DNA from: Pisolithus tinctorius
Lineage: Eukaryota > Basidiomycota > Agaricomycetes > Boletales > Pisolithaceae
DNA: 64,000 nt
Direction of reading: 5' to 3'
Assembly (NCBI GenBank): GCA_024663395.1
Contig: JANFAH010000007.1
Span: forward strand, 1,612,001 to 1,676,000
Shown here: one piece after another, positions 11,583-22,672 of the stretch
Layout of the letters: every line of letters begins with the position of its first letter
Position numbering within the stretch: position 1 is the stretch's first letter
Notes under the pieces: generated by a model
Databases searched by the model: none
What the model saw: only the letters and a program-made list of their open reading frames with translations
Told to the model about the DNA's origin: nothing
Made by a program: the position numbers and the translations under genes

Positions 11583-12083
11583 TATGCGAGGTGGTACAGG
11601 GATCTGGATCGGAATTCAGGGAAGGATAGGGGAAGAATTCAAGAGAGTCGAGGCAAGAGTATTCTGTATGGGTATTTGAGTAGAAAAGGTGATAGCAGAA
11701 TTTGCAATTAGGGAGTGGGAAGGAAGGAGGAGCTGTTCAGCGGCTAGTTCTGAATCACTGGATGGCGAGGATGACAAAGAAGTTAGTTCTGAGAGAGGCA
11801 AAAGTTCTTGACATTCAGCAGGAGGATCAAAGGGCTTGTCAAAGTCGAAGCCTCCTGGAAATGCTGGGTAAAATGCTGGGGACTCTGGGCTCTGAAAGAT
11901 CTCGTCTAAACCGAGATCTGAGTCTGATGAGTGTGGCTCTGAAATATCTCTAGGATCAGCTACCAGAATTAAGATTTCTGCTGAGGAAATAGATAGTCTG
12001 CAGAAGGGCTCTAGGAGCTCTTCGAGTTTGGTTCTTTGATGAGTGGGTCATAAGGATCTCCTTTCCAGATCTACAGACCCCTT

Positions 12084-12096
12084 GTGGTGGGCTCCA
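12084..12096 (-). promoter_or_regulatory. Primer-binding site of element A
   Basis: In minus sense, six bases inside the 5' LTR, the sequence reads TGGAGCCCACCAC. The leading TGG is the complement of a tRNA 3' CCA end, as expected for a tRNA-primed retrotransposon. I did not identify the tRNA. Confidence 0.6.
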
Positions 12097-12102
12097 AAAT
12101 GT

Positions 12103-13100
12103 TGTGGGACATGACTTCTGAGAAGTGTGCAACTAGAGGAAGGCTGAAGGGAGAATTCCCTAGAATCATCCCAAGGGGCACTGTGTGGAAGGAGAAGTCA
12201 AGAATGAGACTAGAAGGTGGTGAGGGAATTCGAGCGAGAGCCACAGAATTTAATTCCGGACAGATGTGGACATGTGAAGGACTGCGAGAGGGGTATATGA
12301 AATTCCGAGAAGCCAATTTGTGCCAGGAGAAGTGTATTTTGAGTGAGGGGGATATGGGAAAAGGTGTACAAGACTGGGGGGGATGCAAGAGACATGAAGA
12401 CCACTGGAGATGCTGTAGATGCTGTAGACTCAATATATGCACTTAGACTCTGAAAACTCTCGAACTCACAGGATGCATGCTGATGGCAACTCTAAAGGTG
12501 GGTGTCCTATTTCCAACATCATGGCAGAATTATATAGTACAAGGGAAGTAGGTACGAGTCAGAGTAAGGTGGGGCAGAAAAACTAAAAGACTGGAAAATA
12601 AAGGAAAGGACATCAGACGTCAATGAATTACAGATGCATGTGAAATAGTCCAGTGGGTAGTAGACAAGAGTAAGAATGGGACAACAGTAAGGGGTATCTT
12701 CCAACAGGACGAGGGTACATGTACAAGTGGGAGATGGAGCTGAATGACACAGGAGGGCAGAGTGTAGTGTACTGGAATGAAGTCCAGCTTGCAGAATTTA
12801 GGGTGACAGGGGAAAGCAGAGTTTTTTAGAGGAAAGTGGCACGGATGACTGGTGACATGGCTGAGCAGTGGCATGGCTACTGAATTCTGGATGACTCTGC
12901 ACGAATGCAGAATTTCCAGATCAGCATTTTGATGACTGAGTGACATGTGGAAGGTCAGTAGAAACTCCAAAGGCGACAGGGGTTGGGAGGGAACACAAGG
13001 ACATGAGTGGGAAAAATTCCAAAACAGGTTTGTCGTAGAGGCCTGCAGAATTTAGTGACAGATTCCTGTTCCAGCTTCAGGGAGTATATGGCTCCCTACA
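12103..13100 (-). repeat. LTR of element A (5' LTR in element sense)
   Basis: This is the 998-bp partner of 804-1801, in the same orientation. The flanking CTGG at 13101-13104 matches 800-803. Transcription of gag-pol would start here and run leftwards. Confidence 0.93.
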
Positions 13101-14025
13101 CTGGTGAGTGAGTATAGGCAACTGTACACCCATCACAAGTGTCAGACTTCGTCACAATGACTAGGGAGAGTGTTGGATGGTGATTGTTATGCCGACGACT
13201 CGTATCGCATCATGAATCAAGTGCAATGTAGCACAAGCACATGACTGTGTGAGGAGTGATGCGTAATTTAACTTCACTAGCAGCAGGACACTAGTCTTGG
13301 CCAACCGAAGTCGTACTGGTGAGTCCTTGTTGGTACAGCACACAGAGCTAAGGGTGGTTGCAAAGTAGATTTCAAATGAAGAGCTGGTACAATACATGCA
13401 GGTTTATATATGTATGTACAGTACCTGCAGAACAAACATTCGAAAGCATTTGAACGTTCACCCGTGTCCTTGTTAAGGCAAGACGAGTCACCATGCATCA
13501 GGGCACAAGGGTAAATGCATCTGTGGGTGCAAGGGTGAATGGGCAAACGAGGGACTAACCATGTATATGACGTATGCAGGGTTAAACATGCACACTGGGG
13601 TAGCCAGGGTGAACATGTCATGTGACTGCATGGATCAGGGCCACCAGCAGATCACGGAAGGAAGGGGAATGGACATGATGTCCGGCTATAGTACAACACA
13701 TGGGTAGACAGGGGGTTACCATAAAAGGAAAGCATAGAGGGGAAATGTACGGAATGCAAGTCCAACTGCATAGACAGTGGCTTGTGGGTAAAGGGAATGC
13801 CTCGAAAGGTGGGAGTGGCATGAACGAGTATGTAAGAGTGTCTGCAAAAGGGAATCATGTGAGCGCAGCGTAACAGTGATGTGACCATGGGGGAAGTGAG
13901 TCGACAGAGGGGGATGTAGCACTGGGTGACCTAGAGTGCAGAGGATGTCAAAGTCACTCGAGAGGGGTCACATTTGTGTCACATATGTCACAAACCCTAT
14001 AGCCACTTAGTAGACTTCCTATTGA

Positions 14026-14184
14026 CACTATACATACACTCCTAGTGTAGGGAGATCCCTCTCCCCACACTGCATCAATCAAGAGGAGCTTTTTGAGGTG
14101 GATGCCACCTACCTCAAAGAATTAGATGAATGGCTCAAAATGTCTAATCAAAATGGGACATCAGATGAGGAAGATGAGGAATGA
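14026..14184 (+). CDS. Small acidic-tailed ORF fragment
   Basis: A short open frame ends in a strongly acidic tail (GTSDEEDEE) after a helix-like stretch (LKELDEWLKMSNQ). Acidic tails of this kind close many transposase genes, so it may be the last exon of an otherwise lost element. The rest of 13105-14443 shows no supported gene. Confidence 0.3.
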   Translation, partial: HYTYTPSVGRSLSPHCINQEELFEVDATYLKELDEWLKMSNQNGTSDEEDEE

Positions 14185-14443
14185 AACTTTGCTTTGCTGT
14201 TCATGTCCTGAGTCATGCATGTTGTAGGATTTGTGGTGCTCTGTTACAGAATTAACAAATGTTGTGTTTAATTTACCATCCATCCTTGTAATGCATGAAC
14301 ATCTAGGCTCTCATCACTGGGTATTAATTGAGTAGCAAGCCGGGTATCAGTAAATGATAACGCTACACACCTTGGCAAGGTCTACTGTTGCCCACACCTT
14401 GCACTGATCCTCTCTGAGTGATACAACCGTTAACGCCAGTAAG

Positions 14444-17400
14444 TTACCAATCCAGTTCAATTCCACGAGTGAAGGGAGGCATGATTCTTGCATTTGGTAT
14501 TCCCTGAGCTCCCATAATCAGACATCTAAGGCAGAACTTCATGGTGTTAGTGTGAACAATGGTTAGTAGGTCAAATAGGACAACATACAAGTTGTCCCAA
14601 ATCGTCCTTTGATTCCTGTGGTACAGCTTGAACCATTGCATGCATGCAAACCATAAGCATTGCTTCCCATTGTGTAAGGGTTGATCCAGCTGAAAGATCT
14701 CCAGTATCTCTCCATAGCTGTGTGTAGGTACCTGACCTGGTATCATGACATGAACTAGGGAAGACCAGTGAGTGCTGACTGCTCTTGAAGCATGAAATTG
14801 CTTTCCATTTATCACAACATAGTTGTAGAAGGTGCCATTGGGATTGAGAGGAATACTGCAAGGAGTAGTTGGCCACTTGTGTTGGCAGTGCACTTTGAGT
14901 GTACGAGTGAGTAATCAATAAGTTTCCAATGAGAAGATGTTTTCATGACAGCATGGACTTAGGGAGTAAGTTATCCCAGCTATGCAGTCTATGGTCAGAT
15001 GGCCATCCATTTGTTCTGCGCCAAGGGTAACTCACCATCTGCACTGACCTCATCAAGATCATTGCAGAGGGCAGCAAGCCCTGTGATGGTTCCACATTCC
15101 TTGTGCATAGCCTTCTGCATGATTTGTGCAGCTTCTGAGCCGAGGGATTTCATGGGATTGGCACACAGAGAATAGATCTAGAGTTCCATAGTCAGTAAAA
15201 TAGTATTAGTATTCCAATTTACGAGCATGTTGCACTTACCACTCTCAAGCTCTCACATGTGCGATGGAACTCCTTGAAAAAGGTCATTTCAAGTTCACCA
15301 TTTGTGTGGTTGTTCACTTTGAAGGACTTCAGAACCTTGTTAAGGTGCTCGAATAAAAATGTCCAGAAGTCATGCAGCAGTCCAAAGTTGTGAGTGCAGT
15401 TACTGACATGCATGGAATAGTGATGGTTGGGTTTTATGACACCTGATCCATAGAGCTTAAGTTCAAGCACATTAGTGTCATTAATATTGATGTATAGTCT
15501 GGGTGATGACATACCTTGATCAACTCGATGTTGTATTCACATAGTAACTGATCAGCCTCGGCAATATCATGGTTGTTGATCGTGTGCTTTATGAGAATTC
15601 AGATGGCCAAGGACAGCTTAAGAAAGTTTGCCAGGTCAGTAGGATGAAGGTTGAGTTGCTCGTTGCAGTCTTCAGGAACCTCAGGTGTCTCTGCATCGCC
15701 TGGAGGGGGAGGTGGGCCATGTATCTGACCTTCAGGCAAGTCTTTGACAATCTGGGTCACTGCCTTTCATTTCTTCTGTGCCTGGGACAGAAACCCATAT
15801 GTAGTATGTAGAAGTACACAAAGATGTATATGAAACTCACTCGTTTGACTTCAGCCTGCCACACCTTCTCAGCTTGCTTTACTACCAGCTGTTGGAGCTT
15901 TTCCTGCTTCTTTGCCTCAGTGACAGCCATATTCTCCTGCGTGATACAGGACTTTTCAGTTTCAAAAGCTTCCCTTCCATGTTTCTTGGCTTCTGCGAGG
16001 GACACCTTGTTGTTAGCCTTCCAGGAAGCTTCCTGTTGTTTCTTGGTTTTGGCCTGCTCAATCATGGAGATGCAGTGAAAGGGTGCTTCATCAGATGTCT
16101 GGTGTGGTAGATAACTGTCCCAAATCTGAGGTACCTATGCCTGTATAAGTTGTGAGTTTGATGTCAAGTGTCGATGAAACATACGATGATCAGGCCATAT
16201 ACAGTTGCCAAAAGCAACCACTGATCAGCCATAAGAGATCCACTGGCAGGGGTCCCAATGTCAGTCAGCAGTTTGCTGCACAAGCCCAGGATGATAAACT
16301 AGTAATGTTTTGAATGCTAAGTTGCTCTCGGAAGGGAAAAATAGGATATACATACATCTGTGAGCATGCTGTGTAGCATGGCAAGCTCATGATTCGGCTG
16401 TAATATCTTGCTTTGAACCCAGATATTGTAAAAGTGTGTCTTCACTAATCCTGAGAATAGAAGACATGTCAGTTTTATACAGACTTGAAGTAGATATTAT
16501 GATGCACCCAGGAAGAGATTGTGCATTGGATCTATGATGATTTGTGTGACCAAGTCAAAATATGGTAGGTGGGATAGCTGCAAATATTGTGTTGTGTACT
16601 CTTTGACAAACATCTTTTGTGCATTCGGCATCACAAGGTTGCAATACTGATCACCTAAATGGCACTGCTCAGCATCTGTTCATGGTGGAAAAGCTGATAT
16701 GGATAATAAGTTATTGTAAACTGTCTGTACGAGAGGCAGTGTAGGGAATGAGTTTGAGTTCCCTAGGAGAAGCAGTCTGGGTCATGAGTTCAGGGGTGGA
16801 GAGTTTTCTTTTGTTTTATTTCCTTCTTTTGTTTTTTGCATTGTACCACTGGACTTAGTGGTGAGCAGCTGTGTTGCTGACTAAGTGCGTGCACTGTGTT
16901 TGTGCAAGTTCAGTTTACCATAACAACCAATACATGTCACAGGCCCTCAGTAGTAGGGTGAATTCATCTCACAATTCAGTGAGTTTTTGAAGTTAGATTT
17001 ATTACTTTGGGGAGTACCCAAAGTGCCAGGAGGACTGGCAAGAGTATTAGACAGGCACAGCTAAGTATCCTTTTACAGTTCGCATTTTTCACCCTTTTAC
17101 TACACTTCATTTCTCCAAAACAGGACCTCCCTTTTGGGTCAAGCACAAATCTTGCCCATCACTGACATTTACTAATTCTAGGAACATCTCTTTACCTATT
17201 CCTACAGCAGAAAGACATACCTCCTTGCTGAAATGCATTTGGGTTTGTCTTGTCTGCCACAGATATCCAGCACTCTGTACAAAAATAAGTGTGAGAGTGC
17301 GATGCGAAGCCTCCAATCTTGTGTGCTGCAGGCTTGTCACATATGACCACAACAAGGGCAACACAGACAAGCCGTCCTAAGATAAGTCAGTAGACACTCG

Positions 17401-18909
17401 CATAAAATAATATTAGACATACCTTCAGGCTGCAATTCAGTGGGAACTTTGATACCATGCTTCCAAAGCTGCAGTAGATCAGACATGATAGGCCAAAGAA
17501 ATCATTGTACCTGGTCTGGTGATTGCTCCTTTGGACCAGGCATGATACTCATGCACATTAGATTTGCTGTCCGATACCTGCAAGGAAGGACAAAGCCATG
17601 TGAGAAGAAAGATGCGAGGATATCATAAAACTTACCTGTATTCTGGTGGCAGGTTACAGATCAAGAACAATGTTGGAGCCGATGAGTGGGATGGCATGAT
17701 ATTGCTCCAAATGTATGAAAACCTGTCATGAAGTACGTTCAGTTGAATCATAAAGTCAGTGGGAAGAGCATACCAGTCCATGCCCAAGTTCACACCTAAG
17801 CAAAGCTTGCCATTTGGACCACCACATTCATTCGTCTGGTTTGAAAAGAACAGATTGCTGTCAGGACCTTTAAGCTTCGTGTGGCAGATGTTGCCATCAA
17901 ATATGTCTGTATACATGCCAGGTTTTTGTGGTTTGTCTCACCACTTGTCAAGAGTAGCCTTGATGCCAGGAATCTTGAGGATTGACACAATTTGCTCAGA
18001 CAGCGGGAGATAAGGGTATTTAATAACTGGAGTCTTCAGCATGCAAGTGTTGCCACATAGAGTCTGCCCTGGAAGAAAAAGTTCAATGTGGCAGGATGTG
18101 CAGGTATCATGACAACATGGTGACAAGGCCAGAGGGTATACATTGCGACAATTCAGACAGACTGGTAACATATGGATGGGTCTATTGACTCTGAGAAGGT
18201 GATTTCTGGACTGGAGAGTTGTGAATGGGGAGGTAGTGGTTGGGTTGAGAAAGAAGAGTAGAAGAGTGAGGATTGCCAATAGTGCATTGCATGCAATGCG
18301 CAGGAGATGGAACTGGAGATGGAGCCATGATATGAGAGCATGTATGACCGTGACATGCTCCGGGATGTCAGTGAGGTCTAGGTTATCTGATCACACCTCT
18401 TCATTGATAAGGAAGGGATTGGGATTGTCTTCATTGATGCTGGGGTGGGGGGGGGCATCTACTACCTCTGCATTGTGGGCATGATCAGTTTCATCAGGAT
18501 AAGACCAGGATCCATTAGCATAGGACATATCATCATAATTGAGGGGTGGGGCATTGTTCCGACTATTGTTCTGCTCGTCACAAAGTTCTTCTGCAATGTG
18601 TCGGAGCTGACATTCCACAGCATGCTGTTCTGGGGCAGGAGGGAGGTGGTGGGCACGAAATGAGGTGAGAGGGCAAGTGCCAGCAGACATCCTTGCATTG
18701 TACTCTTGGAAGTAGTCCACAGTGGAAAGCAAGGCCTTGGGGCTATGGAAGTTCAGTCCCAGATTCGGTAGTGCACTGCCAAAGGTCAGAATGTCAAGGT
18801 CCTCGCCACTGAGAGTACCGTGGTCAAGCATCTCTTGTTCTACAGCACATGTCGAAGTACGCAGCAGGTCAGCAAAAGAGACATCAGGTGAGAGGGGGGG
18901 AGCAGGCAT
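14444..18909 (-). pseudogene. Plavaka/CACTA-like (tnp2 family) transposase gene
   Basis: Exons read leftwards. The N-terminal region (18909-18391) contains ATG and an acidic linker. A cysteine-rich block follows (18279-17938: LPVCLNC, CCHDTCTSC). Then comes the Transposase_21-type core: YTDIFDGN at 17912, SHSSAP, LMCMSIMPGPKEQSPDQ near 17500, CDKPAAHKIGGFASHSHTYF near 17300, and the hallmark DPMHNLFLG at 16540-16503. A DUF4218-like block (15512-15219: WTFLFEHLNKVLKS) and a C-terminal domain (14893-14444) complete it. A Lys/Ala-rich coiled coil (16065-15757) sits in the middle. Introns are visible, for example between GMDW and FSYIW. TGA replaces likely CGA codons near 18389, 17938 and 17500, so the copy is decayed. 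The terminal inverted repeats were not found. Confidence 0.75.
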
Positions 18910-20285
18910 GCATATAGGGTATGGAAATAATCATGAGATGGGCCCTGTGTCTTTAATGACCAAATGGATGACCCTATTCCCTGATACATGCAGCTGTGAC
19001 ATCTGGGATGCTTTTGTCCTCGCATGAAGGTCATATCACATATGGGTGGTGGCCATATGTGCAGGCACTAGCACTCCATTACACCCAAAAGACTTGCAGT
19101 TGCATTGCCAGAACCCCATTGGAGGCGTGTTCTTAGTGAATAGAGTGTGAGGCTTTGAGGAGGTAGCAGGAGGATGTGCACGACGTTAATGATCATGTGA
19201 ACATTATATTAGTTCCAAAAAAAGACAAGTACTACTTGTGACAGTGTTTAGTGGGAGGGGTGGGGGTACTAGCTTCAGAGAATATGGGCATGCAACATCT
19301 TTTATTATTTTCCTGGCCAGCAATAAGTCCCTCTTGAATTTGGGCCCATCTTTCCTGAGTAATGATGAGTATGTGACAACACAAATGATGAAGTTTACTT
19401 ACACACAACAGTTGTGTACTCACAGTATCAAATGTCTCCGATCCAGCAAAACTGTCTGGGGTAAAAGTATGCCTAACAGAGGGGCCAGAAACCTGTGCAG
19501 GAAGAGATGAGACTGGTATTTCCAAAGTAGTTTCCTAGAAAGAGGTCAATATCAAGAAAAGAACAGTTCATGAGTCATGATGTACCTTGACAGCTGTGGT
19601 TGGGGTCCCCTCCATACTTTTGGGCTCAGTTTCACTCTCATCAATGACAGGAATGCAAGGGGCGATAGGCAGGGCAGTACCACCCTCAGGGTTTGTCTGG
19701 CTGTTGTTGGCAGGTGGGAGGTGGTCTGGAATACATCCAAACGGTCCTTGCATGGCAGGAAGTGGCTCGACATTGATGAGTAGAGGATCCTATGTAATAC
19801 CATCAGCAAGGAAATGAATTACACGATGACTTACTGAGATGGCTGAAACATGGGCATCTGCAGACTCCAGCTTAACCCCACCAGTACCAATGTTAGCACC
19901 AAAGTCGACAACACATGCTTGAGTTGCATGAAAGGTATCATTGCCAAGTTCTGGTGACATCGTTGTTAGGGAGATTTCTATGGTCTGGTGTATGGCTGTG
20001 AGTGGAAGACACATGAACAGTAATTAGCCACATGTACCACAGGGCCTTGGGAGTTTGGCTCGAAAGAGAGCATAACATTTTGGACACTGGTTGGGACATG
20101 AAGTTGAAGGATGTGTGGCCTATGTTTGATGACTGTCAGGGGACCAACAAACTTGGTTTTGTTGGCTTGTGAGGTTGGAACCACCTGGTTAGCATTGATA
20201 TGGAACTTTTGGAGGTGAGTGCATAGGCCAGAGGACTCAAGTACCACATACCTTGGGTTGGTTCATGGTGTACATGGTGAACCAG

Positions 20286-20999
20286 TGTCAAGTCCAGGCC
20301 TACTCCGACCAACTCCGATGCTATATAAGGTCTAGAGAGGGGTTTGGAAGCAAGTCCGACACAGAAGAACAGAACTCCGACTAGCAGAGTGTCGGCAGGA
20401 ACAAAGACCGCCGAGACAAAGGCAGAGCAGAGTGAGGGCATCGGGTTTAGCTCGTGTGCTACCCCCTTGCACGATCTCAGCCCTCGTATTTCAGAGGGAG
20501 AGTACAGACAGAGAGTCGGAGATAATTCCAACAGGCAGAAGACAGAATCAGAGGGAGTAGGAACTAAGTTGATATTCGTACTGAAGAACAGCAGAGTACA
20601 GTACATGCTTTTATACTGCTATGGAGGTACAGTAATCGGAATCGGAACTGACATACAGAGACTCATAAATTTTCAAGTAAAATTTCCTGGATGACAAATG
20701 AAGGGTAGACGGAGGACATACGAATGGGTAACACAGAACATCCAGAAAAGGAAATAGTCCAGGTGCTGGACCATGCAGTGAGCATGCTGCGGAGTACCTG
20801 ACTGCGAAGGTAGTCACATGACCCCTCAGAGAACGGACCGCTTGGTCCGGTAAGAGAGCAACACAAGTCCAACAGCAGTCGGAGCAGAGATGGTTCGCAA
20901 CCAACAGAAGTTGGGCGGAGTTGGTGCAGAGTGAGCAGATGACCAGCAGGAAAGGTTGCAGAGTGAGTAAAGACCTATGACAAACGCACGGTTATGACA
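20286..20999 (-). repeat. LTR of element B (3' LTR in element sense)
   Basis: This 714-bp repeat pairs with 27646-28359. It has TATA boxes in both directions: plus-sense TATATAAGG at 20322-20330 and minus-sense TATAAAAG at 20615-20608. Differences from the partner are mainly CpG-type transitions. Confidence 0.95.
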
Positions 21000-21014
21000 G
21001 TGCCCCCCCCTTAG
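21000..21014 (-). promoter_or_regulatory. Polypurine tract of element B
   Basis: In minus sense a run of A and G (AAGGGGGGGG) followed by CAC directly precedes the 3' LTR start TGTCATAACC. This is the expected plus-strand primer position. Confidence 0.65.
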
Positions 21015-21194
21015 GGCCTGAACCCCTGAAGGCCGCATGTATGGGACGAGATCAACACGAGTTGATCATTTGAAATTATTCTGATGCCTTGAGGACAACA
21101 GTTTTAGCTGCAGCAGAGCTCTGTCGGAGTTCGAAGTACCACTTAAAAACACATGTTAGGGTACTGAACCTTCGCACCCCATCCCCCCATCATC

Positions 21195-22441
21195 ATGTCT
21201 TCCCAGCGCCAGAGCAAAACCCCCCAACCAACCCCAGGCCACATCCGCGACTATTCCCAAGTCACAGATGAAGAGCTGGCCATCCTCACTGATGACTCCA
21301 CCAACACCGAGCGGGAGAAGTCCACAGAGAAGGCGTGCCAACGAGAGGAGGCTGAGCAGAGAGAGAGGGAGCACGAGGCAGAGTGCAGGGCCAAGCGCCA
21401 GGAGGCCAAGAGACAGAAGGCAGAGGAGGAGAGGCTGGAGGCGGAGCAGAGGAAGAGAGTGGAGGAGGAAGAGGAGGTTCGAAGGAAGAAGGTGGCAGAG
21501 GAGGAGGTGGAAAGACAGAGGCAGAGAGCCTCTCAGGAGAGGGCCCAGGCCAGGCAGAATGAGGCCGCACAGAGGTGAGTAGCAGATTACCGCGAGTCAG
21601 GCGGAGCTGACCCATTACTTCTACCTTTTATTTTTATTTTTTGACCCTACTCTACCTCAGGTTAACCAGTGCAGTGTATGACATCAACACCACCCAGAAG
21701 GTCCCTGGGGCCTCTGTGGTGGTCACCACGACCAGAAGGGCCCCCTGCACTCGCTGTATAGCAAGTCTGACAGCGGGGCAGTGCGAGCCGGGACAAGGCA
21801 AGACCAGGGCCTGTGTGCCCTGTCATAACAAGAAGAAGACTTGCAGTTGGACGCGGGAAGAGGTGGCGGCGGGACCCTCATGGAAGAGGGCAGGGACAGG
21901 AAGCTCCCGAGGGGAAAAAAAGAAAAAGCCATGAGGGAAGGGAAAGGAGAAAGCGACAGAGACGGAGGAAGTGGATGACGAGCAGGAGATAGGTGGAGAA
22001 GACGAGCCAGTGACCCCCCTCGAGGGTCCCTCAGGGGCGGGGGTACACATGCGGTGGGCAGAATGGGAGAGGGAGCAGCAGCTGCAGGCCATGGAGAGGC
22101 AGGCCAAAGCGCATGAGACCGCTGCGCTGGCTTTCGAGAGGATGGCAGAGGCAGCGGAGCGGATGGCGGAGGCTGCAGAGCGGACTGCCGATGAGTGGGT
22201 GCTGTACCACGCCTGGGCAGAGTGGGCAGAGATGAGGAGAAGGGAGGATGCGCATGAGGCCAGAGTGGCCGAGTTCAAACGCACAGGAGGAGGATGGAAG
22301 AGGCTGCAGTTGGAGGCAGCGGAGGACCAGCAAGAGGAAGCGGATGAAGGTGCAGAGGGGGATAACGAGGAAGAAGTCGAAGGGGAGCAGGAAGGCAGTG
22401 AAGAACAGGAGGGTGGCAGAGAGCAAGCGATGGAAGAGTAG
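21195..22441 (+). CDS. Antisense coiled-coil/six-cysteine gene of element B
   Basis: It lies on the strand opposite gag-pol, between the 3' LTR and the integrase end. Exon 1 is 21195-21574. The intron is 21575-21660, with donor GTGAGT, a pyrimidine-rich 3' end and acceptor CTCAG. Exon 2 is 21661-22441. The frame is open for about 388 codons except for one TGA at 21932-21934. Exon 1 encodes a short Ser/Gln/Pro N-terminus and a long Glu/Arg-rich coiled coil. Exon 2 begins with a cysteine cluster, C-x2-C-x8-C-x9-C-x2-C-x6-C (CTRCIASLTAGQC, then CVPCHNKKKTC). This is close to the fungal Zn2Cys6 spacing. Basic, acidic and Ala/Glu-rich repeats follow. Zinc and DNA or RNA binding is inferred. The splice-consistent reading frame in an otherwise broken element suggests past selection. 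Confidence 0.65.
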
Positions 22442-22672
22442 AGTAGTTTTCTTTTTTTTTTTTTGTCTTTTTGTTTTTCTGTTCATATTTTTTGTACTAC
22501 TACTAAATAGACTTGTGACCTTACTTGCAATTCTGAGAAGTGAGACGGACAAGTGGAGAAAAATCTAAAGTACTTAAAGTAAGTCGGTAAGGGGCGGAGT
22601 TGGCCCGTGGAGGATGGTTATGTAGGCGGTGTATTATGGCAGAGGTTGGTATGGACCAGGTTTATGCAGATA
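22442..22672. other. Convergent gap between antisense gene and pol of B
   Basis: A T-rich run lies near 22448-22465 and a short spacer follows. The two genes end facing each other here. No further feature is seen. Confidence 0.5.

Larger units (their letters stand above)
804..13100 (-). mobile_element. Ty3/gypsy LTR retrotransposon A (full length, decayed)
   Basis: Two direct repeats of identical length (998 bp) start TGTGGGACAT and end CCCTACA on the plus strand and are flanked by CTGG on both sides. The coding order on the minus strand is gag-protease (11582-9594), reverse transcriptase and RNase H (8762-7275) and integrase (7265-5763), which is the Ty3/gypsy order. All these pieces lie in one frame, so no gag-pol frameshift is needed. 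Most breaks are TGA. About 4 kb between integrase and the 3' LTR (1802-5762) is unusual and holds plus-strand coding remnants and an LTR-like block. The element must be inactive because protease, RT and RNase H have each lost a catalytic residue. Confidence 0.93.

Noticed and set aside
22031..22552. 173-residue minus ORF opposite the antisense gene
   Set aside because: Shadow of the Glu/Arg/Ala-rich plus-strand exon; its composition is that expected from the complement of such codons.
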